A stretch of DNA of 64,000 nt from Leptospira ellinghausenii. Its GTDB lineage: Bacteria > Spirochaetota > Leptospiria > Leptospirales > Leptospiraceae. Shown here one piece after another: positions 1 through 9,909 of the stretch (its first letter is position 1; each line of letters starts with the position of its first letter). Location: the NCBI RefSeq assembly GCF_003114815.1, contig NZ_BFAZ01000008.1, forward strand, positions 62,001-126,000. Reading direction: 5' to 3'. The notes under the pieces were generated by a model, which was not told the origin of the DNA, made no database searches, and saw only the letters and a program-made list of their open reading frames with translations. The translations under genes and the position numbers were made by a program.

Positions 1-709
1 CTGTGATAAAGGAAGAAGCATCCGATGCAAGGAAAGCAATTCCGTTTGCGATGTCTTCAGGAAGACCAGCACGTTTTAATGGAATCGCTTGAACCATACC
101 ATGTCTGATGTTTTCTGGGATTGCTTCTGTCATTTCAGTTGCAATGAATCCTGGAGCAATTGCGTTACAACGAACTTTTCTAGAAGCCATCTCAAGAGCC
201 ACAGCTTTTGTAAAACCAATCACACCTGCTTTCGAAGCAGAGTAATTTGTTTGTCCAATGTTTCCGTTTTCACCAGAGATAGAAGATAAGTTAATGATGG
301 ATCCACCATTTTCTTGTTTCATCATCACTTTGATCGCTGCTTGTGTACAGAGATAAGTCCCTGTAAGGTTTACAGCAATGACTGCATCCCACTGCTCTTT
401 TTTCATTCTCATAAGGAGAGTATCACGAGTGATCCCTGCGTTATTAACAAGAATATCAACAGATCCAAATTCTTTTTTTGCAGTATCAATTAGTTTTTGA
501 GCATCTTCTTCCACAGATACATTGGCAACAACTGCGATTGCTTTGTATCCTTTGGATTTAAGTTCTTCCGCAGTTGCGTTTGTTGCTTCTGGGTTCATAT
601 CTGCGACAACGATGTTTGCACCTAGAGATGCAAGTTTCAAACAAGTTGCCTTTCCGATTCCTCTTGCACCACCTGTTACAATGGCTGTTTTCCCTGATAA
701 ACTGATCAT
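1..709 (-). CDS. fabG: 3-oxoacyl-ACP reductase FabG (C-terminus cut by window edge)
   Basis: NADPH-dependent reduction of 3-oxoacyl-ACP in the type II fatty acid elongation cycle, in the cytoplasm. Translating the minus strand from the ATG at 707-709 gives a classical short-chain dehydrogenase: TGGARGIGK nucleotide-binding loop, NNAG, an SSISGE serine segment and the YSASK catalytic Tyr/Lys pair. The reading frame is open to base 1, so about 236 residues are visible and only the last ten or so are missing. An AGAGGAA ribosome site precedes the ATG. It lies 166 bp downstream of plsX in the same direction; in many bacteria acpP follows next, but that would be outside the window. Confidence 0.93.
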   Translation of the reverse strand, partial: MISLSGKTAIVTGGARGIGKATCLKLASLGANIVVADMNPEATNATAEELKSKGYKAIAVVANVSVEEDAQKLIDTAKKEFGSVDILVNNAGITRDTLLMRMKKEQWDAVIAVNLTGTYLCTQAAIKVMMKQENGGSIINLSSISGENGNIGQTNYSASKAGVIGFTKAVALEMASRKVRCNAIAPGFIATEMTEAIPENIRHGMVQAIPLKRAGLPEDIANGIAFLASDASSFIT

Positions 710-875
710 TTTTTGTTCCTCTTTTTTTCTAATTCCTAAACAATTTACTAAACAAATCAAATAAATGAAAACAAACGTTTTCAAAGACGCATCGCCAAAT
801 CACCTAACTTCCGTGTAAAGGTAATTTTTCGCAGTCAATCTAAATTCCAGATTCTCTTCTATCTCTAGTATCTCT

Positions 876-1898
876 TTAGTGAGAATCTCCTAAAATATTT
901 TTGTGTTCACCCAATCGTTCTCGGATCCTTTCGTTGATACCGTGTTTGGCGCACTCCGATATCACTCTCACTGCATTTTTGACTGCAAGTGCATTAGAAG
1001 ATCCATGCCCAATCATACAAATCCCTTCCACACCTAACAGAAGTGCTCCACCGTATTCAGCATAATCTAAACGTTTTTTCACAGCAGTAAATGTAGATTT
1101 TAAAAGAAGTGCACCCGTTTGGGCAAGACTTGATTGTCTGATAGAATTTCGTAAAACATTAAAAATCGATTTCGCGAGTCCTTCCGTGGCTTTCAAAACT
1201 ATGTTTCCAATAAAACCATCGCATACGACAACATCTACTTCTCTTCCACTGCCATACAAATCACGGCCTTCCACATTACCGACAAAATTAAAGGGAATTT
1301 TTTTTAAGAGATCAAAAGTTTTGACAGAAACGGTATTTCCTTTTTTGTCTTCTTCTCCATTGGAGAGGATGCCAACCTTTGGATTTTTGACACCAAATAG
1401 TTCGCGAGAATAAATTTCACCCATGATTGCAAATTGAGCAAGGTATTCTGGTTTGCAGTCAACATTGGCACCAGCATCTAACAAAATAACGGGTGGTCCT
1501 TCTTCCCTAGGAATGGGTGCAGCAATGGGAGGTCGTAAAACGCCAGGTAGGCGACCTAGGTGTAATAATGCAGCGGCCATAGTAGCTCCAGTGTTTCCAG
1601 GTGAAAACACTCCGATACATTCTTTGTCTGCTACTAAGCGAACTGCTTTTACTACGGAAGAATCCTCCATAGCGCGGACTGCTATGGATGGAGAATCATT
1701 CATACCGATGATCTCAGTAGAATGTATGACACGGATTTTTTCAGTGTCATAATCGAATTTTAACAGGATATCAAGTAACTCTTGTTCATCGCCAACGAGC
1801 GAAACAGACAGTCCGAATTCTCGTACTGCCAGTACCGCGCCCTCGACGATACCTTCAGGGCCGTAATCTCCGCTCATCGCGTCCACGGCGACCCACAT
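876..1898 (-). CDS. plsX: Phosphate acyltransferase PlsX
   Basis: Converts acyl-ACP plus inorganic phosphate to acyl-phosphate, the donor for PlsY in the first step of phospholipid synthesis; a peripheral cytoplasmic enzyme. The 340-residue product opens with the family signature ([12 protein letters not shown]), contains [15 protein letters not shown] and [19 protein letters not shown], and ends at normal family length. The start lies only 5 bp after the rpmF stop, so it is co-transcribed with rpmF, a conserved pairing in bacteria. The second Gly of the usual DAMGGD motif is Ser here (DAMSGD). Confidence 0.95.
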   Translation of the reverse strand: MWVAVDAMSGDYGPEGIVEGAVLAVREFGLSVSLVGDEQELLDILLKFDYDTEKIRVIHSTEIIGMNDSPSIAVRAMEDSSVVKAVRLVADKECIGVFSPGNTGATMAAALLHLGRLPGVLRPPIAAPIPREEGPPVILLDAGANVDCKPEYLAQFAIMGEIYSRELFGVKNPKVGILSNGEEDKKGNTVSVKTFDLLKKIPFNFVGNVEGRDLYGSGREVDVVVCDGFIGNIVLKATEGLAKSIFNVLRNSIRQSSLAQTGALLLKSTFTAVKKRLDYAEYGGALLLGVEGICMIGHGSSNALAVKNAVRVISECAKHGINERIRERLGEHKNILGDSH

Positions 1899-1903
1899 GA
1901 CGG

Positions 1904-2104
1904 TTAGTTATCTTCGGTCGTTTTTTTAACTTTTTGAGCGACTACGAGTTTACCCTTATAAAAACCGCAATAAGGGCATACACGGTGGGAAAGAACAAAT
2001 GATCCACAATTGGAACACGGGTTTAAGTTAGGTTTGCCAATCGCATGATGGGCTCTTTTTGTTCTAACTTTCGATTTTGATTTACGTCTCTTTGGGACTG
2101 CCAT
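1904..2104 (-). CDS. rpmF: 50S ribosomal protein L32
   Basis: Structural protein of the large ribosomal subunit. The 66-residue product starts [12 protein letters not shown], followed by a zinc-type four-cysteine arrangement (CSNC at about residues 31-34 and CPYC at about 48-51), which identifies the zinc-binding C+ form. A GAGGA ribosome site lies just upstream of the ATG, and a TATAAT-like -10 box (complement of 2121-2126) sits about 20 bp upstream. First gene of the rpmF-plsX-fabG unit. Confidence 0.96.
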   Translation of the reverse strand: MAVPKRRKSKSKVRTKRAHHAIGKPNLNPCSNCGSFVLSHRVCPYCGFYKGKLVVAQKVKKTTEDN

Positions 2105-2120
2105 GGCTATCCTCTATGGA

Positions 2121-2126
2121 ATTATA
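2121..2126 (-). promoter_or_regulatory. Candidate -10 box for rpmF-plsX-fabG
   Basis: The minus strand reads a perfect TATAAT here, in the 67-bp gap between hisG and rpmF. No good -35 hexamer stands 16-18 bp upstream, so this is only a partial promoter match. Confidence 0.35.
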
Positions 2127-2171
2127 ACTGGTTTTTACTATGTTTTGGAAATCCGATGTGAAAACAATATT

Positions 2172-2786
2172 TTAATTTTCTAGGCTCTCGATAAGAGACC
2201 GTAATTCGGCGTGTTTGTGATAAAAAGAGGAACGATTGCTGACCAAACGGGCTGTACTATACAAAATGGACTCAAATTCTTTCAGTCCGTTGGCTTTTAA
2301 GGTGCCCCCAGTGGATACTAGGTCGACGATACAATCGGAAAGTCCTACAATGGGAGCAAGTTCAATCGAACCATAAAGTTTGATGATTTCGCAGGAAATG
2401 CCTTTGGAAAAAAAATATTCGCGAGTGAGGTTCGGGTATTTGGTTGCCACTCGCACTTTGGAACGTTTGGCAAAAAGATCAAAGTCGGGAAAGGAAGCAA
2501 GAGATAACCTACAGGCGCCTAATTTGAGATCTACAGGTGCAATTAAGTCAAAACCACCTTCCCTTAGTATGTCCCAACCAACAATCCCCGCATCCGCTGC
2601 AGCTTCTTCCACATAGGTGCAGACATCTTGTGATCTAACAAATAATAGACGGATTCTTTTGTCTTCAGAGACGTAGGTGAGTTCTTTAGAACCCTCAGAT
2701 GGCAGGTTTTTTAGCCATCCTTTGGATTTCAAAAGAAGAGCAGTTTCTTCGGCAAGCCTACCTTTCGGGAGAGCCAAAGTTAACAT
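2172..2786 (-). CDS. hisG: ATP phosphoribosyltransferase, short form
   Basis: First step of histidine biosynthesis: ATP plus PRPP to phosphoribosyl-ATP. The 204-residue length is that of the short HisG form, which lacks the C-terminal regulatory domain and in known cases needs the HisZ partner; no hisZ is in this window. Visible motifs are the N-terminal [22 protein letters not shown] and the PRPP-binding [14 protein letters not shown]. The ATG is 3 bp after the stop of the TPR gene, so hisG is the distal member of cmk-rpsA-TPR-hisG. Confidence 0.94.
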   Translation of the reverse strand: MLTLALPKGRLAEETALLLKSKGWLKNLPSEGSKELTYVSEDKRIRLLFVRSQDVCTYVEEAAADAGIVGWDILREGGFDLIAPVDLKLGACRLSLASFPDFDLFAKRSKVRVATKYPNLTREYFFSKGISCEIIKLYGSIELAPIVGLSDCIVDLVSTGGTLKANGLKEFESILYSTARLVSNRSSFYHKHAELRSLIESLEN

Positions 2787-2789
2787 CGG

Positions 2790-3536
2790 TTAGTTTTTCC
2801 CGAGTTTGAGGAGTAAATAACTTGCAAGGAGTTTTACATCTTCGCCAGATTCTGCACCATCAAGTTTGAGTGCTTTTTCTAGGAATTGTTTTGCTCCTTG
2901 TTTGTCTCCAGTTAGATACGACAATCTACCTGCTTGGTAATAAGACCATGCTTTAAACCCGTTGAGTTCACGAGCAGGTTCCACTACCGTTGCAGCGATT
3001 TTATAATTTTCTAAAGACTTTGCGTTGTTTTTTTCCCGTTCCCGGTAGTTACCAGCAATATAGAAATAGAGTGCTTTGATTTCTTTAGGAGTGTCAATTT
3101 TTTTAGCCGCATCTTCTAAGTAAGAAGCTGCTTTCCCAAACTCACCTTTCTCAGCATACAATTTAGAAAGGTCTTTCCAAACTCGAAGTTCCATTCTACC
3201 AGTACTTTGGTTTTGTAAAAATACTTCTAAACTTTGGATTTGTGCATCCAAACCAACATTTGCTTTTTGGTGTGTGAGTTTGAGGTCTTCTAAAGTAACC
3301 GTTTCTTTTTCAAAAAGATATTGCCTGTATTCAAAAAAGCCAATCACACCAGCTAACACAATAATAGCGGATGCGAGACCGATAAAAACAGACTTACGAT
3401 TTTTAGATAAAAAATGAGTGAACTTTAAAAAAACAAGTTCTGCTTTTGAACCTTCAAAATCAGCGAACTCATCCTTTTCGATGAGCTCGGCTTGTTTTTT
3501 TTGTTCGATGATGTTCTTCTTATGAAACTTATCCAT
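2790..3536 (-). CDS. Membrane-anchored TPR protein
   Basis: A 248-residue protein with a charged cytoplasmic N-terminus (about residues 1-50), one transmembrane helix (about 51-70, FIGLASAIIVLAGVIGFFEY) and a soluble domain with tetratricopeptide-like helices (GKAASYLEDAAKK; KSLENYKIAATV; KQGAKQFLEKALKLDG). The topology resembles YfgM-type inner-membrane TPR proteins that assist envelope protein folding, but the similarity is architectural only. It lies 4 bp after rpsA and 3 bp before hisG, so it is translated in the same operon. Specific role unknown. Confidence 0.75.
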   Translation of the reverse strand: MDKFHKKNIIEQKKQAELIEKDEFADFEGSKAELVFLKFTHFLSKNRKSVFIGLASAIIVLAGVIGFFEYRQYLFEKETVTLEDLKLTHQKANVGLDAQIQSLEVFLQNQSTGRMELRVWKDLSKLYAEKGEFGKAASYLEDAAKKIDTPKEIKALYFYIAGNYREREKNNAKSLENYKIAATVVEPARELNGFKAWSYYQAGRLSYLTGDKQGAKQFLEKALKLDGAESGEDVKLLASYLLLKLGKN

Positions 3537-3540
3537 GGAC

Positions 3541-5241
3541 CTATCGGTTTTGGTTTAAATTCATAAAAGATCCGATGGATTCACGTGAAGGTTGGTTGTC
3601 TTCCTTCATGTATTTAGCCATCTCTTCTCTTTCTACAGCTTTATCAAAGTCTTTGATAGAGAGGGAGATCTTTTTGTTGTTAGGTTCAATTTTCACCACA
3701 ACAGTGCGAACAGAATCACCTACTTTGTATAAGTCTTCTAATTTGATGTTACGACCATCTGGGATTTCAGAAATGTGAACAAGGCCTTCGTAACCAGGTT
3801 CTACTTCCACAAACACTCCAAAACTAACGATGGATTTCACACGACCTTCTACAAGAGTACCTGGTGGGTATTTTTTGCGAAGTGCTTCGTATGGGTGCTC
3901 AGAGAGTTGTTTTAATCCACAGCTAATGCGTTGTGCATCTAAGTTGACATCTAGGATTTTGTATTGAACCGATTGGCCTTTTTTAAGGAGGTTTAGTGGA
4001 TTCTTTTCTTTTTCATCCCAAGTGATATCAGAGATATGAATGAGTCCTTCGATTCCACTTTCTACCTCTACGAAAGCACCGTATTTTGTGATCCCAGTGA
4101 TTTTACCTTCGAGAACATTTCCTGCACGAACGTTTGCAGAAAGAGCTTCCCAAGGGTTAGGTAGGAGTTGTTTGAGTCCGAGAGACAAACGTCTTGCTTC
4201 GAAATCAATGTCTAAAATTTCAGAGTCAACTTCTTGGCCTTTTTTCAAAACATCTTTTGGATGTGGTGGTTTTTTAGCCCAAGAAAGTTCTGTTGTATGG
4301 ATAAGACCTTCTAAACCTTCTTTGAGTTCTACGAATGCTCCGAAGTTAGTAAGAGAAGTAACGATTCCTCGCACAACCATCCCTTTTTCGAGTTCTTTTT
4401 TCGCCCAAGCCCATGGGTCTTCATACAACTGTTTGATGCCAAGGGAAAGTTTATTGTTTTCCTTATCAATTTCAAGGACAATCACTTCGACTTCTGCACC
4501 GATGTTGAAGTATTGTTTGAAAGGAGCAAATTTTTTATAAGAGATATCGTTTTGGCGGAGGAGACCAACTACATCGTAAACAGAAAGGAAAACACCAAAG
4601 TTGGCGATTTTCACAACCTTTCCAGTTACCTTGTCTCCCACTTTCACTTTACCAAGGAGTTCTTCCCACTTTTCGCCATTGATTTCGTCGAGAAGGGTTT
4701 TACGAGACACCACACCAGTTCTCGTTTTTTCATTGAGTTCGATGATTTTGAATGAAAACTCTTTTCCACCTTCAGTGGATTCTTTAAAACGAACCCCTAC
4801 ATGAGAAGCTGGCAGGAATAATTGGATTCCTTCACTTTCTACGAGGTAACCTTTGTTTTTCACTTCACCGACAATTTTGCCTGAGAGAGGGTATCCGTTT
4901 TGGCTTGCATCTTTGATGGTTTCCCAACCAACCCTTTGGTCCGCTTCTTTTTTGGAGAGGACACAATAACCGTCGACCCGCTTTTTGATGATCGCACTGA
5001 CTTTCTCACCACGTTTTGGCGTTTCAGAGAAGTCTTCACGAGAAACACGAGCTTCTAATTTTTCTCCAATATCAAGGAAAACAGTGTCACCAATGACATC
5101 GACTACAGTACCTTCGATTAGGGTGCCTTTTCCTGCGGAGTTCTCTTGTTCTTGTGCTTGTGACTGCGATTCCCACTTCTCTAATAATTCGCCGAAGGAA
5201 GTGGTCTCATTTTTGGGGGAGGATGGGTTGGTTGAATTCAA
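3541..5241 (-). CDS. rpsA: 30S ribosomal protein S1
   Basis: RNA-binding ribosomal protein that helps load mRNAs onto the 30S subunit. The 566 residues contain six S1 OB-fold repeats, the last four being the most regular ([64 protein letters not shown]). The reading frame opens with TTG at 5239-5241; an in-frame stop lies just upstream (5245-5247) and no AGGAG-like sequence is seen between the cmk stop and this TTG. Poor initiation signals are known for rpsA in other bacteria, where S1 controls its own synthesis; the same here is inference. Gap to cmk is 20 bp. Confidence 0.95.
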   Translation of the reverse strand: MNSTNPSSPKNETTSFGELLEKWESQSQAQEQENSAGKGTLIEGTVVDVIGDTVFLDIGEKLEARVSREDFSETPKRGEKVSAIIKKRVDGYCVLSKKEADQRVGWETIKDASQNGYPLSGKIVGEVKNKGYLVESEGIQLFLPASHVGVRFKESTEGGKEFSFKIIELNEKTRTGVVSRKTLLDEINGEKWEELLGKVKVGDKVTGKVVKIANFGVFLSVYDVVGLLRQNDISYKKFAPFKQYFNIGAEVEVIVLEIDKENNKLSLGIKQLYEDPWAWAKKELEKGMVVRGIVTSLTNFGAFVELKEGLEGLIHTTELSWAKKPPHPKDVLKKGQEVDSEILDIDFEARRLSLGLKQLLPNPWEALSANVRAGNVLEGKITGITKYGAFVEVESGIEGLIHISDITWDEKEKNPLNLLKKGQSVQYKILDVNLDAQRISCGLKQLSEHPYEALRKKYPPGTLVEGRVKSIVSFGVFVEVEPGYEGLVHISEIPDGRNIKLEDLYKVGDSVRTVVVKIEPNNKKISLSIKDFDKAVEREEMAKYMKEDNQPSRESIGSFMNLNQNR

Positions 5242-5261
5242 TGGTTACCGGGATACAAAAC

Positions 5262-6014
5262 TTAGATTTGCCCAGAGGGTGAAACCTTGGACAGGATAGT
5301 ATTTAGGACAGTTTCTGTGTCGAGGGTGCTCGTGTCAATCAGGATTGCGTCGGAAGCTTGTTTCAGCGGAGCCACAGTACGGGTAGTGTCACTTTCGTCC
5401 CTCGCCACAATTTCCTCTTTGATGTGGTTCAGGTCGGCTTTGAAGCCCTTCGCAACTAATTCATCGTATCGGCGTTTGGCCCTGACTTCCACAGAGGCAG
5501 TGAGAAAAAATTTAAATTTCGACTTAGGGAAAACTTCGGTCCCAATGTCACGCCCATCCATCACGAGTTTGTGAGTTCTGGCAAATTCCCGGATATGGCG
5601 GTTTAAAATCTCCCGAAAGGCACGCCTTGGGGCAATGTAACGGATTTTTTTTGTGATCTCTGGATCGCGGATTTTATGGCTTATGTCCCTTTCTCCGAGG
5701 AACATGATGTTTTCGCCTTGGGAAGAGAGTTCACAATGTACGGGGATTTTGGATACGGAGAAACCAAATTCTGCCTCATCCTTCTCTAATAGAGACGCAT
5801 CGGCAAGTTTTTCGGTGTAAAACGGAAATTTGGATTCATCCTCACCAGTTGTTTGGAATTTTTCCCAAATAGCAAAAGTTAGCGCACGGTAAAATGCCCC
5901 TGAATCTAAGTAATGGTATCCCAATTTCGTGGCGATCATTCGGGCAAGAGTACTTTTTCCGGAACCAGCTGGCCCATCAATCGCGATTACGTTTTCAATC
6001 GATTGTAAACTCAT
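5262..6014 (-). CDS. cmk: Cytidylate kinase
   Basis: Phosphorylates CMP and dCMP using ATP. The 250-residue protein has the P-loop IDGPAGSGKSTLAR near the N-terminus, LDSGAFYRALTF, and MDGRDIGTEVFP of the Cmk family; it is somewhat longer than the usual 220-230 residues because of extra sequence between the P-loop and the GRDIG motif. Placed directly upstream of rpsA, the widely conserved cmk-rpsA pairing. Starts the minus-strand operon and diverges from the histidine kinase at 6159. Confidence 0.95.
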   Translation of the reverse strand: MSLQSIENVIAIDGPAGSGKSTLARMIATKLGYHYLDSGAFYRALTFAIWEKFQTTGEDESKFPFYTEKLADASLLEKDEAEFGFSVSKIPVHCELSSQGENIMFLGERDISHKIRDPEITKKIRYIAPRRAFREILNRHIREFARTHKLVMDGRDIGTEVFPKSKFKFFLTASVEVRAKRRYDELVAKGFKADLNHIKEEIVARDESDTTRTVAPLKQASDAILIDTSTLDTETVLNTILSKVSPSGQI

Positions 6015-6158
6015 AAGTAGATAGGCAAATTCTAGGAATGGATTTGATTTCGTCTATAGGAATTCTTTTGCCAGAACATAAACTAACCAAGAGTATACGT
6101 ATTAAGATTGACATGTTTTTTTTCGTCAGAAGGATCATGGGCAAAAGGTGGAGTTTTC

Positions 6159-7694
6159 GTGAAAGTTCGAAATCGTAATCTGGATCCAGAGCGAATTGCA
6201 GACTTTGAAAGTTTCCGGAGTGGCGTTCTGGAAAAAATCGTCAAAAATTCACCCTTAAAAAAAATTCTAAATGAAATTGTCGCAGGGATCGAGACACTGA
6301 ACCCTTCTCTCATTTGTACCATTGTTCTCATCGAAAATTCAAAAATTAAAATTGGTGCTGCCCCTTCTCTTCCCAAAATTTATAATGATGCCATTGAAGG
6401 GATTTTGATTGGCCCTGAAGTTGGGTCTTGTGGTACGGCAGCTTATACGGGAAAACGAATCATTGTAGAAGATATCAGCAAAAGTCCACTGTGGAAAAAA
6501 TACAAGGAAATTGCACTGAGTGTAGGACTTTACTCTTGTTGGTCAGAACCCATTCGATCACACACAGATGACGTTGTGGGAACATTTGCCATGTATCATC
6601 GAGAAGTTGCTAGCCCCACTGAGTTTGATATTTTTATCATTTCTGAGACTGCTGATTTAGTGAGTATCGCCATTGAAAAATCGATCACATCCACAAAACT
6701 TTTGGAAAGTGAAAAACGATTTCGCGACTTCTTTGAAAAAAATTCATCGGTGATCCTAATCATTGATCCTCTAACAGGTGACATCATCGATGCAAATGAA
6801 TCTGCAGTCTTATTTTACGGTTATCCGCATGAAGCACTTTCAAAAATGAATATTGAATTCATTAACATGCTCAATCATGATGATTTAAAAACAGAAAGGA
6901 TGTCGGCACTTAACGAAAACAAAAGTTTTTTTTCGTTTTCGCACAAATTAGCAAATGGCAATATCAAACAAGTAGAGATTTTCTCAACACCAATCAAATC
7001 TGACAATCGCACTGTTTTGTTTTCAATCGTTCATGATGTAACAGAACGCAAAATTGCAGAAGAAAAAGTAAATGCACTGCTTTCGGAAAAAGAAATGATA
7101 CTACGTGAAGTTCACCACCGTATCAAAAATAATATGACTATTTTGAACAATTTATTGGATTTGCAAGCTAACTCCAATGAAAACGAAGCTGTCAAAACTT
7201 CCCTGAAAGAAGCGACAAGCCGAATCAAAACCATGTCTGTTTTATATGATAAACTTTATACAGAAAAGGATAACAATGAATTACAATTGAAAGATTATTT
7301 AGAACCACTCACGAACGAAATCATCTCCTTATTCCCTTATCCAGTACAATTAAACCTAAATATCGCCAATCTCAAATTAACTTCAGACCAACTCCGTGCG
7401 ATAGGGATCATCACAAACGAATTATTAACCAACAGTTTGAAATATTCTAGGAATACAGCAAACAAACTTGAAATCCAAATCAAAGTATGGCAGGAAGGCG
7501 ATTGTTTTTATTTGTTCATAGGCGATAATGGCAATGGTTTTAATTTTGAATTGGCTAATTCCGAAAACCAGGGTTTTGGTCTCAGTTTGGTCACCATGTT
7601 AACAAAACAAATCAACGGTGAACTTTCGTTTAATGGTGACAAACGTACTGAGTATAAATTCAAATTTCCACTCCAAAAGTTAAAATCAATTTGA
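6159..7694 (+). CDS. GAF-PAS sensor histidine kinase (HisKA_2 type)
   Basis: Probably a soluble cytoplasmic sensor kinase: no transmembrane segment. Domains in order: a GAF domain (about residues 35-180; GSCGTAAYTGKRIIVEDI), a PAS domain (about 190-310, with DANESAVLFYGY), a HisKA_2 dimerisation segment with VHHRIKNNM (candidate phosphohistidine 319 or 320) and a HATPase domain with ITNELLTNSLKYS and DNGNGF. The frame is open further upstream to a TTG at 6108, but the GTG at 6159 is preceded by AAAGGTGGAG at correct spacing and is chosen. No receiver or response regulator gene is adjacent, so its target is unknown. It overlaps the convergent metallopeptidase gene by 9 bp at the stop codons. 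Confidence 0.88.
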   Translation: MKVRNRNLDPERIADFESFRSGVLEKIVKNSPLKKILNEIVAGIETLNPSLICTIVLIENSKIKIGAAPSLPKIYNDAIEGILIGPEVGSCGTAAYTGKRIIVEDISKSPLWKKYKEIALSVGLYSCWSEPIRSHTDDVVGTFAMYHREVASPTEFDIFIISETADLVSIAIEKSITSTKLLESEKRFRDFFEKNSSVILIIDPLTGDIIDANESAVLFYGYPHEALSKMNIEFINMLNHDDLKTERMSALNENKSFFSFSHKLANGNIKQVEIFSTPIKSDNRTVLFSIVHDVTERKIAEEKVNALLSEKEMILREVHHRIKNNMTILNNLLDLQANSNENEAVKTSLKEATSRIKTMSVLYDKLYTEKDNNELQLKDYLEPLTNEIISLFPYPVQLNLNIANLKLTSDQLRAIGIITNELLTNSLKYSRNTANKLEIQIKVWQEGDCFYLFIGDNGNGFNFELANSENQGFGLSLVTMLTKQINGELSFNGDKRTEYKFKFPLQKLKSI

Positions 7695-9254
7695 TTCGAA
7701 TTGGTAATTAAATTTATTTTTAGCATTCCCTAAATAAGCAAATTCTAATACAAACTGCCTTTTCTCAAAAGTATCCGATGGATCACCCCAATACAATCGC
7801 ATTTCTTTTTCCATTGTTTTCCAATAAAAATAATTATCTTTTGCATAATTACAAATTTGTAAGTATAATTTTTCATCCATACCTGCCCGTTTCACTTCCG
7901 GATTACAGGCATTAGGGCTTGCAAACTTCATTTTACCGTTCAGTGAGTGCAAATCCTTTGTCACCAAATAATTACGTGTGTTTGTTTGGTCAAATTGGAT
8001 CAGCATTGGCAGTTTTACCTGGTCACATTTCCAATAAAAACGCAATGTAGGATCATTCACATTCACATCTTGCCAAAAAAATTCAAATTCGTTTTGATTC
8101 TGGCAAAATTCAAATGTCTTAGCATCTGCATTGGTTAGCCGAAGATTCTTTTTTGGTAAACGTGAAAACACTGATTTCTCAAATCCAAAATTCGTAAACA
8201 GGCCTCTCGGAATCCAAATTTCTGTTTCAACTTGATTGACCAATTCTTTGGCTCTTTCCTCTCCAAATTGTTTTTTTGTCTCTTGATACAATGAGTTTGA
8301 TAAGGTGTTTGTAAATTCAGGGAAAAATCGATCCCCAACATTTGTTTTTGTAATCGCTTGGAAAATTGTAAGATCTGCCAATTCTTTGCCAACAACTGAT
8401 CGATACTTCCACAAAAGGGAAGGGATGAATGTAAAATTCTTTTTAAAATCACTTTCGATACTGGAATCATAAAATCCGATTTCACGATCCAAACGAAAGG
8501 AACTAACAAGCAATTGTCGTTTCACTCCTTCGCAGGTTTTATGAGAATATAACTCTGGATAGTCAATCATGGAAGCAGCATAATAATCAGAAATCCCTTC
8601 CGCGAGAGAACGTCCAATTGCATTGTTTCCTAAATATTTTCCTGTGATGAGGTGTGTATATTCATGGTATATGACATCAGGACAAGCAGCAGTATCGATG
8701 ATCCGATCAAAAACAAATCGATCTACAATTGGAAAATCCCATTTGGGAGCAAACCACATCTCGTTATTCCATTGCCCTTGTTTTTCCGAGGGAGGAATTG
8801 TGAGTGCAGTGTTCTTGAGTTTGACCTTGGGATCATAGTACAACGATGGGGAATACACAAAAGGTGTATCGACTCGGATGATGATTTTCTCTTTTGGAGT
8901 TGTTGTACCGTTTTTGAATCCGGATTGTTTATAAATATGATGAAATCTAGATTCAATTTTTTGGAGTTGGTAACCCAATGTGAGTAGTTTACGATTCCCA
9001 TATACTTGATCTAAAAGAATTGGATCTTTTTCAAACTGGGAATGAATGGAAAAGTTTTCTAAAACATAATGTGATGTTGACTTAAGGTTTAGTTCTTCTC
9101 TTTTTATTTTTTTCGGTACAAATTGTTTCTGAAGCTGATCCCAATCCAAAACATGATCTTCCACTTGGGAAATCCCAACGATGTTTGTTGTCAAAAACAA
9201 TAAGAAGATTGAAGAGAAACCAAAAAATCGTTTCTTCATTTGATACAAATTCAT
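7686..9254 (-). CDS. Secreted HExxH (gluzincin-like) metallopeptidase
   Basis: A 522-residue exported protein: N-terminal signal peptide (KKRFFGFSSIFLLFLTTNIVG) and a zinc protease core HEYTH at residues 197-201, followed by AEGISDYYAA in which Glu219 is the likely third zinc ligand, the spacing of gluzincins. The remaining C-terminal half (about 300-522) has no family I recognise. The ATG at 9254 has GGAGGAAATCC upstream, a clear ribosome site. The stop codon overlaps the tail of the plus-strand kinase. Protease activity is inferred from the motif; substrate unknown. It is followed on the 5' side by another small exported protein, also minus strand. Confidence 0.78.
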   Translation of the reverse strand: MNLYQMKKRFFGFSSIFLLFLTTNIVGISQVEDHVLDWDQLQKQFVPKKIKREELNLKSTSHYVLENFSIHSQFEKDPILLDQVYGNRKLLTLGYQLQKIESRFHHIYKQSGFKNGTTTPKEKIIIRVDTPFVYSPSLYYDPKVKLKNTALTIPPSEKQGQWNNEMWFAPKWDFPIVDRFVFDRIIDTAACPDVIYHEYTHLITGKYLGNNAIGRSLAEGISDYYAASMIDYPELYSHKTCEGVKRQLLVSSFRLDREIGFYDSSIESDFKKNFTFIPSLLWKYRSVVGKELADLTIFQAITKTNVGDRFFPEFTNTLSNSLYQETKKQFGEERAKELVNQVETEIWIPRGLFTNFGFEKSVFSRLPKKNLRLTNADAKTFEFCQNQNEFEFFWQDVNVNDPTLRFYWKCDQVKLPMLIQFDQTNTRNYLVTKDLHSLNGKMKFASPNACNPEVKRAGMDEKLYLQICNYAKDNYFYWKTMEKEMRLYWGDPSDTFEKRQFVLEFAYLGNAKNKFNYQFESN

Positions 9255-9362
9255 GGATTTCCTCCGTAAGATAAAAACTGATTCGAAAAGAATCTCGCTT
9301 TTCCATTGTATTCATTTGGAAAAGCAAGATTTAACTGGTTGGGGAAAGACAAATAGAATTGA

Positions 9363-9788
9363 TTAGATTCCAAGCCCTACAGAGTCATACATACCGCCAG
9401 TCACGACTGTACCAAATCCACCAGCATGTACTAAGATCCCAACGATTGCGACAACTGTAACAGATGCTAAAACATTTTCCATAATTTTGAAATTGTTTCC
9501 GTGTAAGTAGTTACCAGTTGCTTCTTTTAATTGAATGGAAGAAACAATGTTGTCCAAATCTTGGTCAAGTGTTCCTGCGAATTCTGCATTTTTAATCGCT
9601 CTTTTAATTCTTACAAATTCACTTGGAGTGATATGTGCCTTTATGTATTCGTGAGCTTCTTTGTTGGTCATACCATTTCTGACTAAAGTTTTTGCTGCTT
9701 CTTTTACATTCATTTGGTTTGCTTCAGTTGCAAACATCGCTTGGGAAGCAAACACGATCGCTATCATCAAACTGATTTTCTTTTTCAT
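9363..9788 (-). CDS. Small exported protein of unknown function
   Basis: A 141-residue product with a signal peptide (KKKISLMIAIVFASQAMFA), a charged helical middle part (NVKEAAKTLVRNGMTNKEAHEYI) and a hydrophobic, glycine-rich C-terminus (LASVTVVAIVGILVHAGGFG) that may insert in a membrane. The frame is open 30 codons further upstream, but the ATG at 9788 has AAGGAC at good spacing and begins a typical signal sequence. I do not recognise a family. It stands between the metallopeptidase and the AraC-type regulator, all on the minus strand, with 100-120-bp gaps. Confidence 0.65.
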   Translation of the reverse strand: MKKKISLMIAIVFASQAMFATEANQMNVKEAAKTLVRNGMTNKEAHEYIKAHITPSEFVRIKRAIKNAEFAGTLDQDLDNIVSSIQLKEATGNYLHGNNFKIMENVLASVTVVAIVGILVHAGGFGTVVTGGMYDSVGLGI

Positions 9789-9909
9789 GGTTTTGTCCTT
9801 GTAACAAATTTGTTTTGAGAGAAGTTTCACACTCACTCTCACAAACTTGACTCCATCATACAGCGTTTGGTTTTCCAAATCGTCTGACTGGATCGGATTG
9901 GGCGAAAAA

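Noticed and set aside
849..888. 8-bp inverted repeat (AGATTCTC/GAGAATCT) around the plsX stop
   Set aside because: The 24-base loop and missing T tract make a terminator unlikely; may be chance.
6108..6158. TTG start for the first kinase
   Set aside because: The GTG at 6159 has a strong AAAGGTGGAG site; the upstream part is not domain-like.
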